64,000 nt of DNA. It comes from Micromonospora sp. WMMD882 (lineage in GTDB: Bacteria; Actinomycetota; Actinomycetes; Mycobacteriales; Micromonosporaceae). The stretch is taken from positions 4,526,001 to 4,590,000 of the forward strand of contig NZ_CP114903.1 in assembly GCF_027497255.1 (NCBI RefSeq). The letters are read 5' to 3'. Both the position numbers and the translations under genes were made by a program. How positions within the stretch are numbered: the stretch's first letter is position 1; every line of letters begins with the position of its first letter. Of this stretch, positions 22,536-31,491 are shown piece after piece. Below the pieces are notes generated by a model. That model worked only from the letters and a program-made list of their open reading frames with translations, did not search any database and was not told where the DNA came from.

Positions 22536-25144
22536 GCCGGAAAGTGTGGCAGACGGTCCGTCCGGTTCCGGTGGTGCTGGCGGCGGCCGGGCGCGAGCCG
22601 GATGACCGCGCCGGCGTCGTGCAGGGGTGGGGCGAGGTGGCCGGGGCGACCGCCGGTCCCGCGACGCAGGGTGGCGAGGAACAGGTCGGCGGGCATCGGA
22701 CGGGCGAAGAGGTGCCCCTGCCCGGCGAGGCAGCCGAGCTCCCAGAGGGCACGGCGTTGCGGCTCGCTCTCCACGCCTTCGGCGACCACGTCGAGGTCGA
22801 GGCTGCGGCCGAGGTCGAGGGTGGACCGGATCACGGCGGCGGCCTCGGCCGAGGACTCCATGTCGGTGACGAAGGTCCGGTCGATCTTGATTTCGTGCAC
22901 CGGGATGCGGGAGAGCAGCGACAGCGAGGAGTAGCCGGTGCCGAAGTCGTCCAGCGCCAGCCGTACGCCCGCGTCGCGCAGGCGGCCGAGCACCCGGTCG
23001 ACGACGTCGAGTTGGCTGAGGGTGAGGTTTTCGGTGAGCTCCAGCATCAGCCGGTCGGGTGGCAGGTCGTGGGCGCGCAGCCGGGCCAGCACCGAGCCGG
23101 GGAAGCGGGCGTCGAGCAGGCTGCGCGGGGAGACGTTCACCGCGACGGGCAGGTCGAAGCCGGCCTCCCGCCAGCTCACCAGGGCGACGAGGGCCTGGTC
23201 GAGCACGGTGTCGGCGAACGCCGGGAGCAGGCCGGAGCGTTCCACCGTGCTGAGGAAGCGGCCCGGGTCGACGGTGCCGTTGGTGGGGTGGTGCCAGCGG
23301 GTAAGGGCCTCCGCGCTGACCACCTCGCCGGTGCCGAGGTCGACGATGGGTTGGAAGTCGACCGCGAACTCGTGGTCGGCGACGGCCCGGGGCAGGTCGC
23401 CGCCGAGGGTGAGCCGGCCGAGGTCGGCGGTGTCCCGGCCGGGGGTGTAGGAGGCGAGCCGCTGGGCGTTGCGTTTGGCCTGGTACATGGCGACGTCGGC
23501 GCGGCGCAGCAGTTCGGCCATGCCGCCGTGGGTGGGCGCGGTGGCGATGCCCCCGCTGGCTTCGACGCTGATCCGCATGCCGTCCAGGTCGAACGGCTCG
23601 TGCAGGACGGCGAGCAGGGACTCCGCGCGGTGCGCGGCCACGGCGGGGGCGGGCAGCCCGCGGAGCAGGACGGCGAACTCGTCACCGCCGAGCCGGGCGA
23701 CCAGGTCGTCGGCCTGTACGGCGTCGCGCAGCCGGGCGGCGACCTGCACCAGCACCCGGTCTCCGGCGGCGTGCCCGAGGGTGTCGTTGATCTCCTTGAA
23801 GTGGTTGAGGTCGATCAGGGCCAGCGCGGTGACGCCGTCGGCGTGTCGTTGTTCGAGCTGGGCGCTGCCCTGGTCGAGCAGGTGCCGGCGGTTGGCCAGG
23901 CCGGTCAGGGCGTCGTGGGTGGCGGCGTACGCGTGGTCGGCGGCGACCCGGGCCAGCTCGGCGTACGCCTGCGCGTTGCGGACCGCGGTGCACAGGGCGG
24001 AGGCGAAGGTACGCAGGGTGTACTGCTCGCGTTCGGAGAGGCGGACCGGGCCGCGGAACCGCAGGCGCAGCACGCCGACGTCGGGGCCCCGGTCGTGCCC
24101 TTCCAGGGGGATGGGGATGACCGAGCCGTCCACGGTGGGGGGGCCGCCGGCCGGGCCGTCGTAGCTGATCGTGCCGCTGCCGCCGCGTACGCTGCGTCCG
24201 CCGTCGCGCAGCTCGATCTCGACCTCGTCGGCGGAGAAGAGCTCGGCGGCCTGGGTGACGGCGGTGGTCAGCACCTTGTCCAGGTCGACCGAGTTGAGCG
24301 CGTCGGTGGTGCGGGCCAGCCGCTGCCACGCCTGCTGTTCGGTGCGGGTCTGGATGCGGTGCGAGTACGCCAGGTGCAGGCTCACCACGAGTGGTGGCAC
24401 GGCGAGCAGCAGGCGGGTGTCGGCCTGGATGATGACGAGGGTGGCCAGGGCCACCACGAACCGGACGGCGAAGCCGGTGAGCCGGAGGTCCAGGTTGCTG
24501 CGGAACTGCCGGGAGATGCGGGTGCCGGAGGCGAGCGCGATCACCGGGATGGCGAGGAGATCGTCGAGGAGAGCGGCGGCGAGGTAGGCGAGGGCGACGC
24601 CGACGACGAGCCCGGTGACCTCGGCGGGGGGCCACGACCAGCCCATGCTGACCAGGACGAGCCCGGCGGCCCCGGCGACCAGGACGTTCTTGCCGACGTT
24701 GAACGCCATCTTGATGGCGGGCAGTTTGACCGAGCCCAGGGCGACGCCGAGGCCGGTGCAGACGACCACCCAGGAAGTGGGGGCGATCGCCACTCCGATG
24801 ATGATTGCCGTTTCGTTCCAACTGATGGAATGCGTGGTCGAGCGGATGCGTACCCGTGCCTTCGTGGACGTGCTGACGAAAGTCGTGAACGTGAGCATCA
24901 CCAGCATTGCGACATCGTTGAGGGAGGTCGGCAGGCGGGTCGCGACCGCGATGGCGACCGCGGTCGTCTCGACCATGACGGCCAACACGACGACGAGACC
25001 GACAAGCAGTCGAAGCTGCCGATCGGTCTCATTGACGCGTCGCCTGAGAAGGGTCACAGTGCTTCCCCGGGGTTCGCTGGCTCGTGCAGCGTACCGCAGG
25101 GATTCTTCGCTTCCGCGGTCTAATTCACTCCCACTCGCTGCCAC
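22532..25144 (-). CDS. membrane-bound GGDEF-EAL protein (c-di-GMP synthesis and breakdown)
   Basis: An 870-residue protein. Residues 40-280 hold about eight membrane helices, an integral sensor. A GAF-like region follows (about 300-400). The GGDEF domain has an intact RLGGDEF (about 485), and the EAL domain has intact AEALTRW (about 610), ELTEN, LDDFGTGYSSL, KIDRTFV, AEGVE and QGHLFARP. Both activities are therefore possible, as in many hybrid regulators. GTG at 25144 has GGAG upstream; another GTG at 25057 (TLLRRRVNETDRQ), preceded by GGGGAAG, is an equally good start. It heads an operon with a membrane protein and a phosphoribosyltransferase. In actinomycetes c-di-GMP controls development through BldD. 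Confidence 0.93.
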   Translation of the reverse strand: MAASGSELDRGSEESLRYAARASEPRGSTVTLLRRRVNETDRQLRLLVGLVVVLAVMVETTAVAIAVATRLPTSLNDVAMLVMLTFTTFVSTSTKARVRIRSTTHSISWNETAIIIGVAIAPTSWVVVCTGLGVALGSVKLPAIKMAFNVGKNVLVAGAAGLVLVSMGWSWPPAEVTGLVVGVALAYLAAALLDDLLAIPVIALASGTRISRQFRSNLDLRLTGFAVRFVVALATLVIIQADTRLLLAVPPLVVSLHLAYSHRIQTRTEQQAWQRLARTTDALNSVDLDKVLTTAVTQAAELFSADEVEIELRDGGRSVRGGSGTISYDGPAGGPPTVDGSVIPIPLEGHDRGPDVGVLRLRFRGPVRLSEREQYTLRTFASALCTAVRNAQAYAELARVAADHAYAATHDALTGLANRRHLLDQGSAQLEQRHADGVTALALIDLNHFKEINDTLGHAAGDRVLVQVAARLRDAVQADDLVARLGGDEFAVLLRGLPAPAVAAHRAESLLAVLHEPFDLDGMRISVEASGGIATAPTHGGMAELLRRADVAMYQAKRNAQRLASYTPGRDTADLGRLTLGGDLPRAVADHEFAVDFQPIVDLGTGEVVSAEALTRWHHPTNGTVDPGRFLSTVERSGLLPAFADTVLDQALVALVSWREAGFDLPVAVNVSPRSLLDARFPGSVLARLRAHDLPPDRLMLELTENLTLSQLDVVDRVLGRLRDAGVRLALDDFGTGYSSLSLLSRIPVHEIKIDRTFVTDMESSAEAAAVIRSTLDLGRSLDLDVVAEGVESEPQRRALWELGCLAGQGHLFARPMPADLFLATLRRGTGGRPGHLAPPLHDAGAVIRLAPGRRQHHRNRTDRLPHFPA

Positions 25145-25667
25145 GCATGGCTCCGGCCCCTTCTTCCACCGGCACCGTCTCCGGCGCCCGCTCCGCTCGG
25201 TCTACCAGCAGCCTAGGGGACGGAATGGCAGGTTCGGTACGATAAATGTCGCTATATGCAACATTAGTTAAGAGTATGGCCTATTGTAACTATCCGTCCA
25301 ACCGTCCGATGCGGAGCGGGGCGATCTGCTTTCGCTCCGCATTCGCCGTGTCGCCCGGCGCTGCCGAATGGTCTCCGCGCATCCGGCCGACGGCCCGTCG
25401 GCGTGGCGTGTCCGGCGTGGACCGGAGCGTGCTCATTCCGTTCCCCTCCGATCCCGCTCCGCGCCGATCCTCACCGAATTGGTAGACGTACGGACAGTGG
25501 CGCGGGAGTTCCCCCTCGCCCCGCCCGGGCGTCTCGTGGTCACCGGTCCGGAATACCTGTCGGGCATCTTAGGGAATCGCAACCGGGCGGGTGGGGCAAT
25601 CGGCCGCCCGGACACCGGCCGTCGGCCCAGCGGGCGGCGGAGCCCCGCCCGGCGATAGGCTCGCCGG
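25145..25667. other. divergent intergenic region, GGDEF-EAL gene / moaC
   Basis: No gene is supported here. The stretch 25236-25300 is strikingly AT-rich for this genome (ataaatgtcgctatatgc, then ttagttaagagtatgg) and probably contains the promoter of the GGDEF-EAL gene and any operator. The moaC -10 box (TAGGCT) lies at 25656-25661. A 13-base match to a tRNA-Leu D-arm at 25476-25488 has no tRNA fold around it. Confidence 0.5.
25656..25667 (+). promoter_or_regulatory. leaderless promoter of moaC
   Basis: TAGGCT (25656-25661) is six bases before the GTG start at 25668, with no Shine-Dalgarno sequence in between. Confidence 0.6.
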
Positions 25668-26159
25668 GTGACCGAACCCGCGCAGTTGACGCACCTCGAC
25701 CAGGCGGGCGCGGCCCACATGGTCGACGTCTCGGCCAAGCCGGTCTCCGGTCGGCGGGCCGTGGCGGCCGGCCGGCTACGGACCACCCCCGAGGTGATCG
25801 GGCTGCTCCGCCGGGACGGGCTCCCCAAGGGCGACGCGCTCGCCGTCGGGCGGCTCGCCGGCATCATGGGCGCGAAGCGCACCCCCGAGCTGGTGCCGCT
25901 CTGCCACCCCATCGCGCTGCACAGCGTCACCGTCGACTTCGCGTTCACCGCCGACACGGTGGAGATCACCGCGACCACGAGGACCGCCGACCGGACCGGC
26001 GTCGAGATGGAGGCGCTCACCGCGGTCGCCACCGCCGGGCTCGCCCTGGTCGACATGGTCAAGGCCGTCGACCCGGCGGCGTCGATCGACGCGGTACGCG
26101 TACTCCGCAAGGAGGGCGGCCGTACCGGCGACTGGCAGCGGCCGGCGGACCGGCCGTGA
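25668..26159 (+). CDS. moaC: cyclic pyranopterin monophosphate synthase
   Basis: A 163-residue MoaC, which works with MoaA to convert GTP-derived 3',8-cyclo-GTP to cyclic pyranopterin phosphate, the first step of molybdenum cofactor synthesis. Conserved blocks are THLDQAGAAHMVDVSAKP, the KGD (LPKGDAL), GIMGAKRTPELVPLCHPI and TGVEMEALTAV followed by LVDMVKAVD. Usual length. First gene of a rightward moaC-mog-moeA-moaE operon; its stop overlaps the next start (GTGA). Confidence 0.96.
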   Translation: MTEPAQLTHLDQAGAAHMVDVSAKPVSGRRAVAAGRLRTTPEVIGLLRRDGLPKGDALAVGRLAGIMGAKRTPELVPLCHPIALHSVTVDFAFTADTVEITATTRTADRTGVEMEALTAVATAGLALVDMVKAVDPAASIDAVRVLRKEGGRTGDWQRPADRP

Positions 26160-26626
26160 TCCGGGCCCGGGTGATCGTGGCGTCCAACCGGGCCGCGGCC
26201 GGGGTCTACGCCGACACCAGCGGTCCCCTGCTCGTCGCCGGCCTGCGGGAACTGGGCTGCACGGTCGACGAACCGGTGGTGGTCGCCGACGGCGAGCCGG
26301 TCGGTCGGGCGCTGCGGGAGGCCGTCGCCGACCGCGTCGACGTGGTGCTGACCAGCGGCGGCACCGGCGTGACCCCCACCGACCGGACCCCGGACGTCAC
26401 CCGGGCCGTGCTCGACTACGAGATCCCCGGCATCGCCGAGGCGATCCGCGCGCACAGCCGGGCCACGGTCCCCACCGCGGCGCTGTCCCGGGGGCTGGCC
26501 GGGGTGGCGGGCCGGACGCTCGTGGTGAACCTGCCCGGCTCCACCGGCGGCGCCCGCGACGGGCTCGCGGTGCTCGAGCCGATCCTCGGCCACACCGTCG
26601 ACCAGCTACGCGGCGGCGACCACTGA
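26156..26626 (+). CDS. mog: molybdopterin adenylyltransferase (MogA/MoaB family)
   Basis: A 156-residue protein beginning at GTG 26156, which overlaps the moaC stop as GTGA. The fold motif LTSGGTGVTPTDRTPDVT binds molybdopterin, and VNLPGSTGGARDGL is the second conserved loop. It activates molybdopterin by adenylation before metal insertion by MoeA. MoaB and MogA are hard to separate by sequence alone; the role is the same in bacteria that have only one. The open frame extends far upstream, but that part only shadows moaC. Confidence 0.92.
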   Translation: MIRARVIVASNRAAAGVYADTSGPLLVAGLRELGCTVDEPVVVADGEPVGRALREAVADRVDVVLTSGGTGVTPTDRTPDVTRAVLDYEIPGIAEAIRAHSRATVPTAALSRGLAGVAGRTLVVNLPGSTGGARDGLAVLEPILGHTVDQLRGGDH

Positions 26627-26649
26627 CCCCGCCCGATAGGGTTGGCCGC

Positions 26650-27924
26650 GTGACTGTGCGGAGCGAGCCGACCGGGACCAGCGCCGCCGGGCAACCGGCC
26701 GCCGCGCCACCGCCGGCAGGCTGGGAGGAAGCCCGGGCCCGGGGGTACGCGGTCGGCTCGGCCGCCGCGCTCCCCGTCGTCGACCGGTCGCTGGCCGAAG
26801 CGGACGGACACACCCTCGCCGCGCCCCTGACCACCCGCACCGACCTGCCCGCCTTCCCGACCTCCAGCGTCGACGGCTGGGCGGTACGCGGCGCGGGCCC
26901 GTGGCGGGTCGTCGGCCGGGTGCTCGCCGGAGGCGCCCCGGACCCGCTGACCGGGGACGGCGTCACGGTCGAGATCGCCACCGGCGCGATGGTGCCCGAG
27001 GGGACCACCGCCATCCTGCGGGTCGAGGAGTCCGGCCGGACCGCCGACGGCCGGGTGACCGGCACGCCCCGACCCGCTCCGGAGTGGCGACTGCCCGGCG
27101 AGGAGGCCGCGGCCGGTGAGGAGCTGCTCCCGGCCGGCACCCCGGTCGACCCGGCGCTGATCGGGCTGGCCGCCTCCTGCGGTCACGACTCGCTCCCGGT
27201 CCGCCGGCCGCCCCGCGCGGCCCTGCTGGTCTTCGGCGACGAGCTGCTGACCACCGGCCCGCCGGGCGGCGGCCGGGTCCGCGACGCCCTCGGCCCGGCC
27301 GTGCCGGCCTGGCTGCGCCGGTACGGCTGCCAGGTGCGGCCGTCCGACGTGGTCGGCCCGGTCGCCGACACGCTCTCCGCGCACGTGAGCGCCCTCGGTC
27401 AGGCGTTGACCGGGGCCGACCTGGTCTGCACCACCGGCGGGACGATGCACGGGCCGGTCGACCACCTGCACCCGACGCTCCAGGCGCTCGGCGCGGACTA
27501 CGTGGTCAACACGGTCGCCGTCCGGCCCGGGTTCCCGATGCTGCTGGCCCGACTCGTCGGCGCCGACGGTCGGGCCCGGTTCGTGGCCGGGCTGCCCGGC
27601 AACCCGCAGTCGGCGATCGTCGCCCTGGTCTCGCTTGTCGCCCCGCTGCTGGCCGGGCTCCAGGGCCGGCCGATGCCGACGCTGCCGCAGGTCACGCTGG
27701 CCGAGCCGATCCGTGGCCGCGGGGACCACACCCACCTCGCCCTGGTCCGGCTCGACGCGACGGACGGCGCCGCCCGACCGGTCCGGCACGTCGGCTCGGC
27801 GATGCTGCGCGGTCTGGCCGGCGCCGACGGGTTCGCGGTGATCCGGCCGGGGACGAGCGGAGAGCCCGGGGCCCGGGTGCCGATGGTGCCGCTGCCCCTG
27901 CTGCCCGGGGAACGGACATGGTGA
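26650..27924 (+). CDS. moeA: molybdopterin molybdenumtransferase
   Basis: A 424-residue MoeA that inserts molybdate into adenylated molybdopterin. Recognisable parts are FPTSSVDGWAVRG (domain I), GDGVTVEIATGAMVPEGTTAILRVE (active-site loop), LLVFGDEL, the MPT-binding TTGGTMHGPVDH and FVAGLPGNPQSAIVAL. The C-terminal domain IV (GRGDHTHLALVRL) is complete. TAGGGT at 26637-26642, seven bases before the GTG, suggests an internal leaderless promoter in addition to read-through from moaC. Its end overlaps moaE by seven bases. Confidence 0.95.
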   Translation: MTVRSEPTGTSAAGQPAAAPPPAGWEEARARGYAVGSAAALPVVDRSLAEADGHTLAAPLTTRTDLPAFPTSSVDGWAVRGAGPWRVVGRVLAGGAPDPLTGDGVTVEIATGAMVPEGTTAILRVEESGRTADGRVTGTPRPAPEWRLPGEEAAAGEELLPAGTPVDPALIGLAASCGHDSLPVRRPPRAALLVFGDELLTTGPPGGGRVRDALGPAVPAWLRRYGCQVRPSDVVGPVADTLSAHVSALGQALTGADLVCTTGGTMHGPVDHLHPTLQALGADYVVNTVAVRPGFPMLLARLVGADGRARFVAGLPGNPQSAIVALVSLVAPLLAGLQGRPMPTLPQVTLAEPIRGRGDHTHLALVRLDATDGAARPVRHVGSAMLRGLAGADGFAVIRPGTSGEPGARVPMVPLPLLPGERTW

Positions 27925-28472
27925 ACCCGACCGCCGCCGTCCCAGCGGCGGACGTGCCGCCGGGGGCCGCCGCGACCGCCGTGCCGTCGGGCGTCGCCGT
28001 GCCGTCGGGCGTCGCCGCGACCGCCGTGCCGCCGGGGGCCGCCGCGACCGCCGTGCGGGTGGCGCGGGCCGAGGTGACCGTCGAGCCGCTCGACCTCGCC
28101 GGGCACGAGGCGGCGGTCGCCGACCGGCGGGCCGGGGCGGTGGTCTCCTTCCAGGGCGTGGTGCGCGACCACGACCACGGCCGGTCGGTCACCGCCCTGG
28201 AGTACGAGGGCCACCCCAGCGCCACCGAGGTGCTCCGGCAGGTCGCCGCCGAGGTGGCCGCCGACCCGGACGTGTACGCGGTGGCCGTCTCGCACCGGAT
28301 CGGCCCCCTGGCGATCGGTGACGTCGCCCTGGTCGCGGCGGTCAGCACGGCCCACCGTGCCGCCGCGTTCGCGGCCTGCGCCCGCCTGGTCGACGAGGTG
28401 AAGGCCCGGCTGCCGATCTGGAAACGGCAGGTCTTCGCCGACGGCGCCGAGGAGTGGGTCAACTGCCCGTGA
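27918..28472 (+). CDS. moaE: molybdopterin synthase catalytic subunit, with an unusual repeat-rich N-terminus
   Basis: A 184-residue protein; the MoaE core starts at about residue 48 (VARAEVTVEPLDLAGHEAAV) and has GAVVSFQGVVRDHDHGRSV, LEYEGHP, VAVSHRIGPLAIGD and the active-site region VDEVKARLPIWKRQVFADG (Lys residues that bind MoaD and precursor). MoaE with MoaD transfers sulfur to the pterin. The 47-residue N-terminal extension is Ala/Val/Pro-only and built from AATAVPxG repeats; a later internal start could exist. The moaD partner is not here but at 38397-38642. Confidence 0.93.
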   Translation: MVNPTAAVPAADVPPGAAATAVPSGVAVPSGVAATAVPPGAAATAVRVARAEVTVEPLDLAGHEAAVADRRAGAVVSFQGVVRDHDHGRSVTALEYEGHPSATEVLRQVAAEVAADPDVYAVAVSHRIGPLAIGDVALVAAVSTAHRAAAFAACARLVDEVKARLPIWKRQVFADGAEEWVNCP

Positions 28473-28488
28473 CCGGGCGGGCCCACGG

Positions 28489-29931
28489 TCAGCGTCGGCC
28501 GACCGCCTCCGGCCGGGCCGGACGCTCGGTGTAGAAGGCCGGCTCGGCGCCGGGCCGCCAGGGCAGCGCCGCCACCAGCACGATCAGCGCCAGGGCCAGC
28601 GAGTTCTCCATCAGCGCGCCGAACAGCCCGTCGGCGTAGTGCGACACCTCGGGAAGCTGGTGCTCGTACGGCCAGATGGGCGAGACCAGGAAGAGCAGGT
28701 AGAGCGCCACGGCGGCGGCCCCGTGCCGGAACCCGGTCATCGCCGGGTACCAGATGGGCGGCCGGAGCCCGTTGACGCCGGGCGGCCCCCCGTACGACGA
28801 TGCCGGCCCGGACCGCTGGACCAGGCCCCGGCTCGCCTCGCGCCGCCGGATCGCCGCGTCGGCCAGCACCACGATCGCCGGGATGACCCAGACCAGGTGG
28901 TGCGTCCACGAGATCGGGCTGATCACGTTGGTGGTGAGCCCGACGAGGGTGAACGCGGTCAGCTCGTCACCGTCGGCGCGGGCGTTCGCGGCCCGGGAGA
29001 GGCCCAGCGCGAGCATCAGCACCGCGAACGAGAACCAGAGCAGCCCGGGCGTCTCGATCGAGTCGTAGAGCCGGGCCAGCAGACCGGCCAGCGACTGGTT
29101 CGGCGTCATGTCGGCCGCGCCGACCCGTTCGGTCTGCCAGAGCACCTGGGTGAAGTAGGCGCGGGACTCCTCCCCGGCGACGGCGAACATGCCCAGGGAG
29201 ACGCCGGCGGCGGTGCCGGTGGCCGTCGCGGCGGCCCGCCACTGCCGGGTGATCAGCAGGTAGACGATGAACAGCGCCGGGGTGAGCTTGATCGAGGTGG
29301 CCAGCCCGATCCCCGCGCCGGCCCAGCCGCCGCCGTACACGAACCGGCGCAGCGGCCCGTCGTCGCGGCGGTACCGGGTGCCCCGACGGGACCGCCACCT
29401 CAGGCCGATCAGGTCCGCGGCGACCAGCGCGAAGAGCAGCAGGTTCACCTGGCCGTACCCGAGGGTCTCGCGGACCGGCTCGATGGCGACCGCGAGGGGC
29501 GCCGCGACCGCGACGACGAACCACAGGGGTTGACCGAGCCGGTCGACGATCGGTCGGAGCAGCGCGGCCAGCACCACGGTCAGCGCGGCCACGCTGCCGA
29601 GCGCGTTGAGCCAGCCGGCGGCCGGCACGGGCAGGTGCGCCATCGGCAGCATGACCAGCCCGGCGAACGGGGGGTAGGTGAACCCGAGGGTGGTCCGGGG
29701 GGCGACGAACTCGTACAGCTCGTTACCGGTGACCCACCAGACCATCGCCCCGTGGTAGATCTTCATGTCGAAGAAGTTGTACGGACGGCCGAACGCTCCG
29801 ACGGCGCTCCAGGCGGCGTAGACGGCGGCGGCCACGATGCCGAGGCGGATCGCCGTCCGGCGGTCGATGCCCCGGACCACCCGGCGCACGGGGGCGAAGC
29901 GGTCCGCCCGTCTCTCGACGGTCGCCGGCAT
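28489..29931 (-). CDS. GT87 family mannosyltransferase-like membrane protein
   Basis: A 480-residue polytopic protein. ATG at 29931 (MPATVERRADRFAPV) is preceded by a GGTGG-type site; the frame extends 38 codons further without support. The first loop has FFDMKIYHGAMVWWVTG with an Asp where PimE has its catalytic Asp, followed by FTYPPFAGLVMLPMA, then LGYGQVNLLLFAL and SIKLTPALFIVYLL. These are typical of actinobacterial alpha-1,2-mannosyltransferases that use polyprenyl-phosphomannose for PIM or lipoarabinomannan synthesis. It is convergent with moaE and unrelated to that operon. A TTGACA at 30052-30057 lies in the gap upstream. Confidence 0.87.
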   Translation of the reverse strand: MPATVERRADRFAPVRRVVRGIDRRTAIRLGIVAAAVYAAWSAVGAFGRPYNFFDMKIYHGAMVWWVTGNELYEFVAPRTTLGFTYPPFAGLVMLPMAHLPVPAAGWLNALGSVAALTVVLAALLRPIVDRLGQPLWFVVAVAAPLAVAIEPVRETLGYGQVNLLLFALVAADLIGLRWRSRRGTRYRRDDGPLRRFVYGGGWAGAGIGLATSIKLTPALFIVYLLITRQWRAAATATGTAAGVSLGMFAVAGEESRAYFTQVLWQTERVGAADMTPNQSLAGLLARLYDSIETPGLLWFSFAVLMLALGLSRAANARADGDELTAFTLVGLTTNVISPISWTHHLVWVIPAIVVLADAAIRRREASRGLVQRSGPASSYGGPPGVNGLRPPIWYPAMTGFRHGAAAVALYLLFLVSPIWPYEHQLPEVSHYADGLFGALMENSLALALIVLVAALPWRPGAEPAFYTERPARPEAVGRR

Positions 29932-30214
29932 GGCGTGGCCACCCCCGTACCAACTTCGTCCTATCCGTCCAGGTCCTGCACGGAGCCTAGAACGGTGCCT
30001 CACCTTGATGCCTCCCGCGTTACGTGACCGTGTCCGATCCCACACCAGTTTTTGACATTTCCACCGCGTTAACGCTTCGCGGGTGGTTCAGGGGATTAGC
30101 GGCCTTAGCGGGGGGTGAGGCCTTGGTTCGAGGAATGTCCGACCAGGTCAGTCGGGTTGTCGGCCGAGCGACCCGGCCGGGGAGCCGACCGGCCCGGCCA
30201 GGGCGCCGACCGGA

Positions 30215-30760
30215 TCAGCCGGGAAGTCGACGGGCCGCGGTCGCCGTCCGTACGGCGAGCCGGGTCTCCCGCCGGGCGGTCCGGACGGCACGTCGCACCG
30301 AACGTCGGGAGTGGCCGATCCGGTGCCCGGCCCGCCACCGGAGGCTGGGGCGGCCACCCGTGTCGGCGGCGGCCAGCAGCAGGCCGCCGATCAGCCCGAG
30401 ATTCTTCAGGAAGTGCACCTGGTGGCCGGCCCGGGCCGCCGGGTCGTCCTGCGCCCAGAACGGGTGACCGGCCAGGGTGGTCGGCACCAGCGACCCGGCG
30501 AGCAGCAACGACACCGGCCGGGTGGCGTGCCCGGTGGCCAGGAGCAGGCCGCCCACCACCTGCGCCGCCCCGTTGGCCCGGATCAGCGTCTCGGCGTCGC
30601 TGGGCAGGGTGGGCGCGGTCTGCTCCAGCAGCGGCGTGATCCGGTCGGTGACCGGCTTGGACTGCTCGACGTACCGACCGGGATCACGGAACTGGCGGAG
30701 CCCGCCGGTCACGAAGACGCCGCTCAGCAGGACTCGGGCGAGGGAGCGCAAGGGACTCAT
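30215..30760 (-). CDS. DoxX family membrane protein
   Basis: A 181-residue protein with four hydrophobic segments: LARVLLSGVFVTGGLRQF, a second in AAQVVGGLLLATGHA, RPVSLLLAGSLVPTTL and HFLKNLGLIGGLLLAAAD. The FxxxGxxxFxxP-like start and HxxFLKNLGLIGGLL are DoxX signatures. Actinobacterial DoxX proteins associate with superoxide dismutase and membrane thiol oxidation, but most are uncharacterised. The last 40 residues are a basic Arg-rich tail absent from short DoxX proteins. It is divergent from the acetyltransferase gene. Confidence 0.85.
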   Translation of the reverse strand: MSPLRSLARVLLSGVFVTGGLRQFRDPGRYVEQSKPVTDRITPLLEQTAPTLPSDAETLIRANGAAQVVGGLLLATGHATRPVSLLLAGSLVPTTLAGHPFWAQDDPAARAGHQVHFLKNLGLIGGLLLAAADTGGRPSLRWRAGHRIGHSRRSVRRAVRTARRETRLAVRTATAARRLPG

Positions 30761-30923
30761 GGGTCAGTCATACCCCGTCCCGGCAGGGATTATGGCTGCA
30801 ACCGTCGATCTGCCCGCCACCTCCGCCCCGGTCCGGGGCGGTCACGGCGGCCGGCGGCGCGCGACTCGCCGACCCGTCGCGCGCGTCCCGGGTGGACCCG
30901 GCGGGGCGGGTAACGTCCCGAGG

Positions 30924-31463
30924 ATGACCACGCTGCGGCTGCGACCCGAGGGGCCCGCCGACACCGAGCCGATCCGGCAGGTGCTCGCCGGGGCGTTCGC
31001 CCGCCCCGACCTCGCGGTCCCCCCGGAGGTCGGCCTGGTCGAGGAGTTGCGCGGCAGCGCCGCCTGGCTCCCCGAGCTGGCCATGGTCGCCGAGTACGGC
31101 GGTGAGCTGGCCGGCTACGCCCTGCTCACCCGGGTCCGGGTGAGCCCCGCGCAGTTTCCCGCGCTGGTGCTCGGGCCGGTCGCCGTGGCCCCGCACCGGC
31201 AACGGATCGGTCTGGGGACCTCCGTCGTGCAGGCCGCCCTGGAAGCCGCCACCGAGCTCGGCGAGCGGCTGGTCGTGGTGCTCGGCGACCCGGCTTTCTA
31301 CCGCCGGTTCGGGTTCGGCCCGGCGGACCGGGCGGGGCTGTCCAGCCCGTGGTCCGGGCTGGGGGAGCCGTGGCAGGCGTTGGTGCTGCCGCTGGCGGTG
31401 AGCGGCGCGGCGGAGCCGCCCCCGGGCGAGGTGGTCTTCCCGCCCCCGTGGTCCCGGGTCTGA
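30924..31463 (+). CDS. GNAT family N-acetyltransferase
   Basis: A 179-residue protein starting at ATG 30924 (TTLRLRPEGPADTEPIRQVL). The acetyl-CoA loop is AVAPHRQRIGLGTSVVQAAL, a QxxGxG/A variant, and the following VVVLGDPAFYRRFGF is the signature of the YhbS-like subfamily. TAACGT seven bases before the start suggests a leaderless message, although GAGG is also close by. The substrate is unknown. Confidence 0.9.
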   Translation: MTTLRLRPEGPADTEPIRQVLAGAFARPDLAVPPEVGLVEELRGSAAWLPELAMVAEYGGELAGYALLTRVRVSPAQFPALVLGPVAVAPHRQRIGLGTSVVQAALEAATELGERLVVVLGDPAFYRRFGFGPADRAGLSSPWSGLGEPWQALVLPLAVSGAAEPPPGEVVFPPPWSRV

Positions 31464-31491
31464 CCCCCGCGACCCGTCTGACCCCCCGGGC

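Noticed and set aside
21055..22752. 565-codon minus-strand frame overlapping the membrane protein
   Set aside because: Arg/Pro-rich shadow frame; the neighbouring frame has clear membrane helices and gene overlaps.
25476..25488. Sequence gaattggtagacg resembling the D-arm of tRNA-Leu
   Set aside because: No acceptor stem, anticodon arm or T-loop can be folded around it, and no integrated element is next to it.
30024..30467. A 147-codon plus-strand frame overlapping the DoxX gene
   Set aside because: The second half is a shadow of DoxX and the first half has no conserved features.
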